DNA from: DASXUC01 sp036004445
GTDB taxonomy: Bacteria > Sysuimicrobiota > Sysuimicrobiia > Sysuimicrobiales > Kaftiobacteriaceae
Assembly: GCA_036004445.1 (NCBI GenBank)
Contig: DASYRL010000058.1
Location: 1 to 10,663, forward strand
Length of the DNA stretch: 10,663 bases
Direction of reading: 5' to 3'
Position numbers and translations under genes: made by a program. Within the stretch, counting starts at the first letter, position 1. Every line of letters starts with the position of its first letter. Below, piece after piece: positions 1 to 6,531 of this stretch. A model generated the notes under the pieces. The model ran no database searches. It saw nothing but the letters and a program-made list of their open reading frames with translations, and was not told the origin of the DNA.

Positions 1-1154
1 AAGGCCGCCAGGACGGTGGCACTGACGGTGCGATCGATCCCGGCCGCGGCAGCGTACCAGCGCCATCCCGCCGCCGCGCCGCGGATCAAGACGGCAACGA
101 ACACGGCCAGGCCGAGCAGTCCCACCTCCGCCGCCATGTTGAGGAAGATGTTGTGCGCGAACGATTGAACGCGGGTCTTCGGTTTCGATGCTAGCGCATC
201 GGCCCGCAAGCTGGGATGCGGGTGAATCAGGAAGAACGTATTGAGCCCCGACCCCACAAGCGGATGGTCCGCGGCGATGGCCAATGCCGATCGGGCGATG
301 AACAGACGCTCCCGGTTCCTCCAGGGGTTGATGATGGACAACACCTTCTTCTGCAGCACCGCCGGCTCACCGCCGAGGAGAGAAATCGACCCGGCCAGGA
401 CGCTGACGACGGCGAGTACGACCACCCACGTGTGCCGGTGCCGCGGACTGCTCTGTGTGAGGCGGCGCCATGAGAACAGCAGCAGGGCCGCCAGACCGAA
501 ACCCGCTCCAATCCACGCCCCGCGCGACAGCGTGAGGACGAGCATCAGCAGGATCAGGAGGACCCCCGCCGCCCCCGCCGCGGTTCGGAGAGACGTCTTC
601 GCGGGCAGCAGGAGCAGGCCGGTCCCCAGGATCAGCGCAATCAGCAGGGTACTCCCCAATGCGTTCGGCCCCAGCGCGGGCAGCCTCGCCTGGGGCCCCC
701 CGTCGACAACGAAGAGGTAGGCGGCCAGCGCAGCCGCGCTCACGCCTCCCCAAAACCAGATCCCCAGCAACGGGCGAATGATCCCTCTGTCCCGGCTGAG
801 CGTCCGGTACACGATTCCATACGCGACGGAGATCGTCAGTCCGGCCAGGGCAGCCGATCCCATGGCGACCGACTGAAACGGAGACAGGAAGCCGGACACG
901 GTCAGGATCCCGACGAATGCGAGGAGGTAGACATCGAGGGCGCTCCGGCGCCACGGGATGCGCCGGGATACTACGGCCTCGGCGACAACCGACGCCAGCA
1001 GCAGGACCAGTCCCACGGCGGCGTGCCCGGCGGAGAACACCGCCGCCGTCCCCAGCACGAGCCACTCCTGCACGCGGTGCAGGCCCATGGTCGCATCAAC
1101 CCGTGGCCGCGGCGGTGTTCCGGACGGAGCCGAGACGTCAGGGGGGCGAGACAT
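1..1154 (-). CDS. O-antigen ligase / Wzy-like polymerase family membrane protein (3' truncated)
   Basis: Polytopic inner-membrane protein of the O-antigen ligase/polymerase (WaaL/Wzy_C) superfamily, which joins undecaprenyl-linked glycan to lipid A-core or polymerises O units in the periplasm. The minus-strand frame is open for 384 codons and runs off the window at base 1, so the C-terminus is missing. It is a string of hydrophobic segments. The family landmarks are TLSRGAWIGAG in the middle, HPLVGSGLNTF near 240-270, and the loop HNIFLNMAAEVGLLGL near 110-160, with the His-Asn pair typical of Wzy_C proteins. I place the start at ATG 1154-1152 because it shares one base with the stop of the upstream tonB-like gene (TGATG). 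An in-frame ATG at 1088-1086 would remove 22 hydrophilic residues and is a fair alternative. Ligase and polymerase cannot be told apart here. Linkage to LPS genes fits either. Confidence 0.85.
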   Translation of the reverse strand, partial: MSRPPDVSAPSGTPPRPRVDATMGLHRVQEWLVLGTAAVFSAGHAAVGLVLLLASVVAEAVVSRRIPWRRSALDVYLLAFVGILTVSGFLSPFQSVAMGSAALAGLTISVAYGIVYRTLSRDRGIIRPLLGIWFWGGVSAAALAAYLFVVDGGPQARLPALGPNALGSTLLIALILGTGLLLLPAKTSLRTAAGAAGVLLILLMLVLTLSRGAWIGAGFGLAALLLFSWRRLTQSSPRHRHTWVVVLAVVSVLAGSISLLGGEPAVLQKKVLSIINPWRNRERLFIARSALAIAADHPLVGSGLNTFFLIHPHPSLRADALASKPKTRVQSFAHNIFLNMAAEVGLLGLAVFVAVLIRGAAAGWRWYAAAAGIDRTVSATVLAA

Positions 1155-1957
1155 CAATCATGGAAGGTGACCCAGAATGACAGAAAGGCATCGATGGCCT
1201 CACCATCGGCTCGGGCGGGAATGAACCGCCAGCGGAGCAGTCCGCGGCGCGCCGCCGCGTCGAGAGCCGGATCGCTGGATGAGACCAGAATGTCGACGCG
1301 TCCCACGGACCCGTCCGCTCGAACGAGCAGCCGAACCCTGAGCCTGCCTCGCGCGGACCGCTCTTCCAGTCCGTGCATCCCGCCCGTCCCCATGGTCACG
1401 TCAACCTTCATCACGGGATCCAGGGGGGGCTGTTCGAGCGGGACGGGCGCGGTCAGTCGGGGCGGGGGCATCGGGGCAGCAACGGCGGCGGTGGCCGGCG
1501 GGGTCGCCGGAACGGGAACGGTCTCAGGTGACGGGCTCGCCGACGGATCCGACGCGATGGGATTCACCGGATCGCTCGGCGCGACTGAGGCGATCGGGCC
1601 CTCCGTCTGAGGTGGAAGCGCGTCACGGAGGCTTGCGGTCCCACGCCGGACAATCTGGCGGGACGTGCTCCGGGGGGTCGGCACTGGTGGTCTCACCGGT
1701 CTGTGCGGCCTGAGCAGACCGGTCGTGCTGTACGAAGGCGGCGAGGATCGTGTGGATACGGACGCGCGGGATTCTGCGGTCGGCGCGGCAGCGTCCCTGG
1801 GATCGCCCTCTTCCAGGGCGGTCGGACCGGGGATGTGCACCCGAGCGCCCCCCGGCGGCGCTGACACGTGAGGCCGTTCCGCAAGCCGCATCAGCGCCAG
1901 CGCGCCGGACGCTAGAAATGCGATGCCCGCGGCAGCGACCCAGGCTGGTACCCGCAT
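1154..1957 (-). CDS. TonB-like energy transducer
   Basis: Predicted 267-residue TonB-family protein, which couples inner-membrane proton motive force to outer-membrane receptors. It shows the usual order: a short cytoplasmic N-terminus, one membrane anchor near residues 5-25 (VAAAGIAFLASGALALM), a long Pro/Ala/Ser/Thr-rich linker spanning the periplasm, and a C-terminal TonB domain in about the last 75 residues. Its landmarks are LRVRLLVRADGSVGRVDIL, then DPALDAAARRGLLRWRFIPA and a final FWVTFHD strand. I chose ATG 1957-1955 because it leads straight into the anchor and sits one base after the stop of the DUF6580 gene (TGATATG). An in-frame start at 2008 would overlap that gene by 50 bases. 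It lies downstream of the BtuB-like receptor, so it is likely that receptor's partner. No exbB or exbD is visible, so those must come from elsewhere. Confidence 0.88.
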   Translation of the reverse strand: MRVPAWVAAAGIAFLASGALALMRLAERPHVSAPPGGARVHIPGPTALEEGDPRDAAAPTAESRASVSTRSSPPSYSTTGLLRPHRPVRPPVPTPRSTSRQIVRRGTASLRDALPPQTEGPIASVAPSDPVNPIASDPSASPSPETVPVPATPPATAAVAAPMPPPRLTAPVPLEQPPLDPVMKVDVTMGTGGMHGLEERSARGRLRVRLLVRADGSVGRVDILVSSSDPALDAAARRGLLRWRFIPARADGEAIDAFLSFWVTFHD

Positions 1958-1958
1958 A

Positions 1959-2516
1959 TCACCGTCCCGGAACCGGTACCGGCTGGAGCCGCAGGGCAGG
2001 GATCGCACGTTCCATCAGCGCGAACCCGCCGAACAGCAGCGCGCAGTATGCTAGATCACCGAGCAGCGTGTTTCGGAAGAACGGCACTCCGGCGACGTAC
2101 GCCGCCCAGAGGCCCGCGCTGGTCTTCGGGTACAGCGCGGTCGTCGCCCACGCCCCGAAATTCGTGACGAGGAAGAACACGACCGAGCCCGCCGCGGCCG
2201 CGCCCGCAATGGCCGGGACCGCGCGGCGCGTCCGCAGCAGCGTCCCGTCCGCCGCCCGGCGCAGCCAGACGCCGATCCCCGTGATGAGCAAGAAACTCAC
2301 GTAAACAAACGGGATCGTCGCATGCAGCCCGAGGAAGAGGTCGCTGAGCAGCATCGCCGCCAGCGGAACGGCAACGGCGGCGCGCGTATCGGAGAACGAC
2401 GCACCGCCGAAGAGGGCCATCGCCGCGATCGGGGTGAGGTTAGGCGGGTGGGGCAGCAGGCGTGCCGCCGCGGCGGCCGCGATCAAAACGGCAAGCGCCG
2501 CCATTCGTGCGTGCAT
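1959..2516 (-). CDS. DUF6580 family membrane protein (candidate transporter)
   Basis: A 185-residue hydrophobic protein with about five membrane segments, matching the DUF6580 family as I know it. Family landmarks are RLLPHPPNLTPIAAMALFGGA near residues 19-39, the segment SDLFLGLHATIPFVYVSF, a NFGAWATTALYP loop, and VAGVPFFRNTLLGDLAYCALLFGG near the C-terminus. Size and hydrophobic layout resemble small substrate-binding subunits of ECF transporters, but the family's function is not established to my knowledge. The start at ATG 2516-2514 is backed by a GAGGGG ribosome-binding site about eight bases upstream. It sits 53 bases after the BtuB-like receptor gene, which follows a cobalamin riboswitch, and one base before the tonB-like gene. 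The inference is an inner-membrane step in uptake of a corrinoid or a related compound. No ATPase partner is encoded nearby. Confidence 0.8.
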   Translation of the reverse strand: MHARMAALAVLIAAAAAARLLPHPPNLTPIAAMALFGGASFSDTRAAVAVPLAAMLLSDLFLGLHATIPFVYVSFLLITGIGVWLRRAADGTLLRTRRAVPAIAGAAAAGSVVFFLVTNFGAWATTALYPKTSAGLWAAYVAGVPFFRNTLLGDLAYCALLFGGFALMERAIPALRLQPVPVPGR

Positions 2517-2569
2517 GGTTCATCCCCCTCAGGGTCAGGACGTGTGGTTCCTGTAGCCATTCTAGCGTC

Positions 2570-4399
2570 TCAAAAGGCGCGGCCAAACTGCACGTAGAAC
2601 GTGCGTCCTGGTGCCGGGTAGCCGTGCAGCGGTTGGTACCGGGCATTGAGGATGTTGTCGACGCCGGCCCGGATCACCCAGTCCGCGACGCGCTGCTCGT
2701 ATCTCATCCCCACGGTCGCGTACGGTGGCAGGGCGACGACCTTCGCGGGGAACGTGGAGAAATCCAGATCCAGCCGTTCAGACACGTAGTTCGCCAGGAG
2801 CGCGAGACTCCTGTCGGCGTCGACCGAATAACGCAGGATGAGGTTGGCCTGCCGCGCCGGGAGCCGGATCAGCGAGCGCCCTGTCGTACGATCCAGCCCG
2901 TTCGTCCACGTGACGTTGGTACTGACCGCCCAGCGTCCGGCGATCTGCCCGACGAGCTCCGCAGACGCCCCCACGATCCGGGCGAGGCCGACGTTTCGGG
3001 GAGCGCATCCGCCCACGATGAGATTTTGGGCCTCGGTGTAGAATACGTTCGTCCGCGCAAGCAGGGCGGGACGGATGATCCATTCCATACCGAGGTCCGC
3101 CGCCCAGGCCGTTTCCGGCTGCAACGCCGGATTGCTGCAGCCCGGAAAGAACATCTCGCCGAACGACGGACCGCGGAAGGTGCGGCCGATCCCACCCCTC
3201 AGGCGCAGCACCGGCGACATGAAATGCACGAATCCCAGACGCGGGCTGAACTGGCCGGGGTAATTGGAATCGACGTCGTAGCGCACTCCGAGCCCCACGA
3301 GCGTGCCCTCGCGCAAGGTCGCGTCGTACTGGGCGTACGCCCCGACGGTGATGCCGGACGAGGCGAACGCGGTGGTTCCAAACGGAGAAGCGTCCCGGTA
3401 GGTGAACCGGGCATGCTGGGCGTCGAGACCCCACGTCAGGAGGCCCCGGCGAAACGGCTGGACCTGCTGCCAGCTCACCCCCGCCGCGGAGCCCTGATTG
3501 TAGGCGCGAAATCCCGACGCCGGCGAGCGAAACGAGACGGAATCGGCCAGCGCCCACGCGCGTATCTGGCGCTCGCGGCCTTCCGGCAGCGTCGCGGACC
3601 ACGTGACGCTCGCGACCGCCCGGGAGTCGGCCACGCGGTCCGTCGCGGAAGGGAACAGCGTGCTGCCGGGGGCCCCCCCTTCACCGGAGGTGTAGGTGGC
3701 CAACAGGGTCACCCGCATCCGGTCCGTACGCTGGAGAACCACGCGGCCGGTCGCCGTCACACGCTGCCCGTCGGCATTCAGGCGGTCCCCGTTCGTCCAC
3801 AGGCGCTCCGCGCCCGCGCTCGCGGCCCCCCCGGGAAATCGCGTGGCGAAGCGCAGGACCATCTGCGACGACGGCGTGGTCCCCGCGGTGAGAGATGCCT
3901 CGGATTTGGGATCGGTCCGCGTCACGATGTTGACCACGCCTCCCAGCGCGCCGCTGCCGTAGATCGCCGAATACGGTCCCCGCAGGATTTCCACCCGCTC
4001 GACGTCGGCCAGCGTCATCGTGCTGAGATTCAGTCCAAACTGCGACGGGCCGTTGAGGGGAACACCGTCAAGCATGATGAGGACCTGCTGGGGAGACGAC
4101 CCACGGATGGATAGCTGCTGCACGCCTGCCGGGCCGTAGCCGGCGCTGCGGACGTAGATCTCGGCGAAGAACTGCAGCGCATCGGCGAGGTTCAGAAAGC
4201 CCAACTGGCGGAGCAGGCTGCCGGGAATCACCGTCACGTAAGCCGGGGTGGTGATCACGGCCTGGGTCCGGCGGCCCGGGACGATGACGTCATCTCCTTC
4301 AAATTCCGGGGGTTCCTCAGCCGCGGCGGGCGACCACTGCAAGAGACCACACAGAAGGCCTGCGATCGCGCAGATCGCGGGCACCGTGCGCACGCCCAT
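2570..4399 (-). CDS. btuB: BtuB-like TonB-dependent outer-membrane receptor
   Basis: A 609-residue TonB-dependent receptor, close in length to E. coli BtuB (614). A signal peptide of about 27 residues ends near SPAAAEE. The mature N-terminus carries a likely TonB box, DDVIVPGRR, followed by the plug domain: LLRQLGFLNLADAL, SIRGSSPQQVLIMLDGVPLNG, VERVEILRGPYSAIYGSGALGGVVNIVTR. The 22-strand barrel ends in the aromatic tail FYVQFGRAF. Two cysteines lie in barrel loops (FFPGCSNP and VGGCAPRN) and could form a disulfide. ATG 4399-4397 is the better start because GGGAGG lies eight bases upstream. A GTG three codons earlier would sit too close to it. A cobalamin riboswitch precedes the gene, so the substrate is most likely B12 or another corrinoid. 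Next come the DUF6580 and tonB-like genes. Confidence 0.93.
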   Translation of the reverse strand: MGVRTVPAICAIAGLLCGLLQWSPAAAEEPPEFEGDDVIVPGRRTQAVITTPAYVTVIPGSLLRQLGFLNLADALQFFAEIYVRSAGYGPAGVQQLSIRGSSPQQVLIMLDGVPLNGPSQFGLNLSTMTLADVERVEILRGPYSAIYGSGALGGVVNIVTRTDPKSEASLTAGTTPSSQMVLRFATRFPGGAASAGAERLWTNGDRLNADGQRVTATGRVVLQRTDRMRVTLLATYTSGEGGAPGSTLFPSATDRVADSRAVASVTWSATLPEGRERQIRAWALADSVSFRSPASGFRAYNQGSAAGVSWQQVQPFRRGLLTWGLDAQHARFTYRDASPFGTTAFASSGITVGAYAQYDATLREGTLVGLGVRYDVDSNYPGQFSPRLGFVHFMSPVLRLRGGIGRTFRGPSFGEMFFPGCSNPALQPETAWAADLGMEWIIRPALLARTNVFYTEAQNLIVGGCAPRNVGLARIVGASAELVGQIAGRWAVSTNVTWTNGLDRTTGRSLIRLPARQANLILRYSVDADRSLALLANYVSERLDLDFSTFPAKVVALPPYATVGMRYEQRVADWVIRAGVDNILNARYQPLHGYPAPGRTFYVQFGRAF

Positions 4400-4403
4400 A
4401 CTG

Positions 4404-4434
4404 CCCACCTCCCTTGCCGCGAAGGCATGTGGGG
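4404..4434 (-). promoter_or_regulatory. Candidate translational expression platform: hairpin around the btuB ribosome-binding site
   Basis: On the minus strand CCCAC (4433-4429) can pair with GTGGG (4408-4404), and inside it TGCC (4427-4424) with GGCA (4418-4415) around a TTCGC loop. The ribosome-binding site GGGAGG (4413-4408) lies in the 3' side of this structure, eight bases before the btuB ATG. No run of T follows any hairpin between the aptamer and the start. Control of translation is therefore more likely than transcription termination. The pairing was found by eye; no energy was computed. Confidence 0.42.
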
Positions 4435-4521
4435 ATCACTGGAGTCGTGGGCAGGTCTTCTGGCTCCCGGCTAATCGGCTCCTCGCCTTCCCGTCTACAC
4501 GACAGTGGCGCAAGCTCAGGA

Positions 4522-4600
4522 GCGACTCGCCCCGTACCAACGTCGATTGCCACGTGGTGCGGATCGAGCAATCGGCCGATCGACTTGGTACGGGGCTCGC
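4522..4600 (-). repeat. Long inverted repeat forming a second extended riboswitch arm
   Basis: CCCCGTACCAA (4530-4540) pairs exactly with TTGGTACGGGG (4585-4595). After a small asymmetry TCGAT (4543-4547) pairs with ATCGA (4579-4583), and GCGA (4522-4525) can pair with TCGC (4597-4600). The arm lies between the conserved CTGTAACC and GCCACTG blocks, which is the variable peripheral region of cobalamin riboswitches. Confidence 0.85.
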
Positions 4601-4640
4601 CGGTTACAGCGGCGCGACCGCGCCGGAATTGCCCAGGGCT

Positions 4641-4668
4641 CCCAAGAATTGCTCCGGCAATTCTTGGG
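4641..4668 (-). repeat. Perfect 12-bp hairpin inside the riboswitch
   Basis: CCCAAGAATTGC (4641-4652) and GCAATTCTTGGG (4657-4668) are exact reverse complements around a four-base loop (CGGA on the minus strand). Outside them GCCC and GGGC (4631-4634 with 4671-4674) and the CCGG blocks of the aptamer also pair, so the hairpin caps an elongated aptamer arm where most cobalamin riboswitches have a loop of a few bases. Confidence 0.9.
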
Positions 4669-4783
4669 ATGGGCTCACCGGACTTCCCTCTTCGCCCCAC
4701 GCGCTGGTGGGGAACCCACGTCCTTGATTGCGGAGATTCCGTTCTCCGGCGTGGAATCCTCCATGCCGCCGGGTCATTGGACG

Positions 4784-5707
4784 TTATTGGACGCGATAGC
4801 GGACGATGATTGGGCCGATCGTGGAGGTCGCCTCCGCCGCGATGACGACGACGGTGGCCGGGCGGCCCAGGCGCTGCAGGACCGTGATCGCGGCACGCTG
4901 GTCGTCTACGTCAACGCCCACCGTAGGCGGTGCCGAGATGAGCGTGAACGGAGGCGAGAGCACCTTGCCCCGCGCCTGCCGGCTGACCTGATCGGCCAGC
5001 CGGAGCAGCGCCTGACCGATCTCGTCCCGGCTGCGCCGCCCATCGATCTGAGCCCGCACCAGCTCGGCCCCCTTGCGGTAGACGAGCTGGTTGTCGAACA
5101 GCTGAACGTACACGTGCAGGGGTTCGCCGCGGAGCGTATTTTGACTCGAGACCAGACGGACGACGGTTTCCTTGTCGCGGACGTCGATGAGTTCGTCGAT
5201 GTTCGCCCAGGTGACGTTTGGGGGAGTGAGGACGATGATGTTGCCGTTGCCGTCCGCTCCCGCACCGTTGTCGGCGGCAAGCTCACCTGCGCGGTCGACC
5301 ATTGCCCGGACCCGGTTCTGCACCGCCTGGAGGGGCAGGCGCCCATCAATGACGTCGCGGAGGACTTCCTGGTCGTTGAGGTAGATGATCTCACCGAGGG
5401 CCAGCTGCTTCAGACGGTCCTCCTGCTGCTTGATCTCGGACTCGAGACGCTTGGTCTCCGTGAGCACTTCGTTGAGCCGGAACAGTGCCACGCGGGCTTC
5501 CTGGGAGATCAGCAGCACGACAATGAGCGTCGTGGCGGTGATGAGGACGCCACTGCTAATCGTGATGATCTGGGCGGTGTACCGGGGGCGCAGGCCGAAG
5601 AGCGAAAGCCGCCGCCGGCCGATTTCACGGCCGATGCGGTTGCCGATCAGCGCGATCGCGCCGCTGATCAGCACCAGCACGGGTATGAGGACGATGCCAA
5701 GTTCCAT
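4784..5707 (-). CDS. DUF3084 domain-containing membrane protein
   Basis: A 307-residue protein matching the DUF3084 family. Two hydrophobic segments lie near residues 3-23 and 48-68, joined by a basic loop (GNRIGREIGRRRLSLFGLRPR). A predicted coiled coil follows near 70-105 (RLNEVLTETKRLESEIKQQ). A long mixed domain then carries family-like stretches such as LGEIIYLNDQEVLRDVIDG, NVTWANIDELIDVRDKETV and EPLHVYVQLFDNQLVYRKG. The layout suggests a membrane-anchored protein with its C-terminal domain on one face of the membrane. I know of no established function. ATG 5707-5705 is 17 bases after the glycosyltransferase stop with only a weak ribosome-binding site (AGGGC), so it probably belongs to the upstream operon. 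It is the last gene before the cobalamin riboswitch, from which it is probably independent. A role in envelope biogenesis is an inference from its neighbours. Confidence 0.85.
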   Translation of the reverse strand: MELGIVLIPVLVLISGAIALIGNRIGREIGRRRLSLFGLRPRYTAQIITISSGVLITATTLIVVLLISQEARVALFRLNEVLTETKRLESEIKQQEDRLKQLALGEIIYLNDQEVLRDVIDGRLPLQAVQNRVRAMVDRAGELAADNGAGADGNGNIIVLTPPNVTWANIDELIDVRDKETVVRLVSSQNTLRGEPLHVYVQLFDNQLVYRKGAELVRAQIDGRRSRDEIGQALLRLADQVSRQARGKVLSPPFTLISAPPTVGVDVDDQRAAITVLQRLGRPATVVVIAAEATSTIGPIIVRYRVQ

Positions 5708-5724
5708 GGACCAGCCCTATCTTA

Positions 5725-6531
5725 TCATTCAGGCGACAGACGCCGGCGCCGCCGACGGAGCCGGGCCACGAGCGCGAGGAACGCCGCCACTTCGCCGGCC
5801 GTCAGTTTGCTCTGCCCCGTCCGGCGGTCGGCAAAGCGATAGGGCACCTCCACGACGGCGATTCCGGGATGGCGGACCAGCAGTTCGACGAGGAGTTTGT
5901 ACCCCAGGCTGAAGTAGCTCGGGCCGGTCAGCAGCTCCCGCCGCGCGGCGAAGAACCCCGAGAGCGGGTCCCGTACGGGCAGGCCCAGGATCGTCCGCGT
6001 CAGCCAGGTGGCGCTCAGGCTCAGCCCTCGGCGGGCCAACGACCAGTCCTCGATCCCTCCGCCGCGGACGTATCGCGAGGCCACGGCCACGGCGGCTCCC
6101 GATTCGACCGCGGCCGTCAGATCAGGCAGCAGTTCCGGTGGGTGCGAGAGGTCGCCATCCATAATCGTGACGATCGGACCGTGGGCCGCAGCGGCGCCGT
6201 CGATCGCCGCGGATGCCAGGCCGGATTTGTGGGGGCGGTGCAGGACGGTCACCGGCATGGCCGCGGCTCGGGCCAGCGCGTCTCCCAGCGGCCCGGTTCC
6301 ATCGGGAGATGCGTCATCGACGATCACGACCTCCAGCGGCAGCGTGTGCCGGACGCCTTCCAGCCGCGCCAGCAGCGCAGGGAGCGAGTCGCGCTCGTTG
6401 TACGTCGGGACGATCACCGAAAGACGCGGAATCGCGGAATCGCGGAATCGCGGAATCGGGCCAATCTCGGAGCGTAGCGGCGTCGCAACGCGTTTCCGCG
6501 TTTCCCCGTTTCCGCGTTTCCGCAGGGTCAT
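5725..6531 (-). CDS. Family 2 glycosyltransferase, polyprenol-phosphate mannosyltransferase (DPM1/GtrB) type
   Basis: GT2 enzyme, 268 residues from ATG 6531-6529, which probably moves a sugar from a nucleotide donor onto polyprenyl phosphate on the cytoplasmic side. Landmarks are the first strand SVIVPTYNERD (about 38-48), VDDASPDGTG (about 71-80), the metal-binding DGD in IMDGDLSHPPE (about 122-132), SRYVRGGGIEDW, DPLSGFFAARR and YRFADRRTGQSK. No membrane segment follows, so it is a short DPM1-like form. The ATG overlaps the stop of the upstream permease gene (ATGA). The first 37 residues are not typical of the family: they are encoded by two short tandem arrays and read as basic, repeated peptide. 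A GTG at 6417-6415 would skip the arrays but would start inside the first beta strand. The donor sugar is unknown; the product may feed LPS or O-antigen synthesis. Confidence 0.88.
   Translation of the reverse strand: MTLRKRGNGETRKRVATPLRSEIGPIPRFRDSAIPRLSVIVPTYNERDSLPALLARLEGVRHTLPLEVVIVDDASPDGTGPLGDALARAAAMPVTVLHRPHKSGLASAAIDGAAAAHGPIVTIMDGDLSHPPELLPDLTAAVESGAAVAVASRYVRGGGIEDWSLARRGLSLSATWLTRTILGLPVRDPLSGFFAARRELLTGPSYFSLGYKLLVELLVRHPGIAVVEVPYRFADRRTGQSKLTAGEVAAFLALVARLRRRRRRLSPE
6426..6520. repeat. Inverted octamer array at the lptF/G-glycosyltransferase junction
   Basis: Four exact copies of GCGGAATC (6426-6457), then a 31-base spacer, then four copies of CGCGTTTC (6489-6520, the third with one change). 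Read on the other strand, the second array is GCGGAAAC repeated, so the arms are inverted and pair with about one mismatch per unit. The whole element lies within the N-terminal coding extension of the glycosyltransferase if its ATGA start is used. Confidence 0.9.

Larger units (their letters stand above)
4446..4720 (-). ncRNA. Cobalamin riboswitch (aptamer) upstream of btuB
   Basis: Minus-strand cobalamin aptamer in the 384-base gap between the DUF3084 gene and btuB. Conserved pieces in order are GGGAAGTCCGGTG (4688-4676), the core GGCGCGGTCGCGCCGCTGTAACC (ending at 4602), GCCACTG (4509-4503), GGGAAGGCGAGGAGCC, and the 3' B12 box AGCCAGAAGACCTGCC (4465-4450). The outer helix is CGTGGG (4720-4715) with CCCACG (4451-4446). 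Two peripheral arms are longer than usual: a 12-bp perfect hairpin (4641-4668) and a stem of about 16 bp (4530-4595). Bound cobalamin would be expected to repress the btuB-DUF6580-tonB cassette. Core, B12 box and downstream gene agree, so identification is firm. The exact ends are estimates. Confidence 0.95.

Noticed and set aside
367..1065. Minus-strand open frame of 232 codons in a different phase from the ligase
   Set aside because: Arg/Gly/Pro-rich with no domain pattern. The other minus-strand frame shows clear membrane segments and Wzy_C motifs across the same bases.
2462..4114. Long open frame of 550 codons on the plus strand
   Set aside because: It lies antisense to btuB, gives a low-complexity Arg/Pro/Gly/Ala-rich protein with no recognisable motif, and is explained by GC-rich codon bias. 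The minus frame has full TonB-receptor architecture.
4641..4668. Intrinsic transcription terminator
   Set aside because: The stem is perfect, but no T-run follows on either strand and it sits inside the riboswitch aptamer.
4720..4783. Promoter for the riboswitch transcript
   Set aside because: One must exist nearby, but I see no convincing -35/-10 pair on the minus strand here, so I list none. A small GGAGA/TCTCC inverted repeat near 4732-4747 lacks a T-run.
4505..5842. Open frame of 445 codons on the plus strand
   Set aside because: It crosses the riboswitch and lies antisense to the DUF3084 gene. Its Asp/Arg-rich sequence is the complement of a well-supported minus-strand protein.
6426..6520. 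CRISPR array
   Set aside because: Units are 8 bases, contiguous and without unique spacers, and are inverted about a single spacer. No cas gene is present. The same holds for the arrays at 7607-7735 and 9897-9992.
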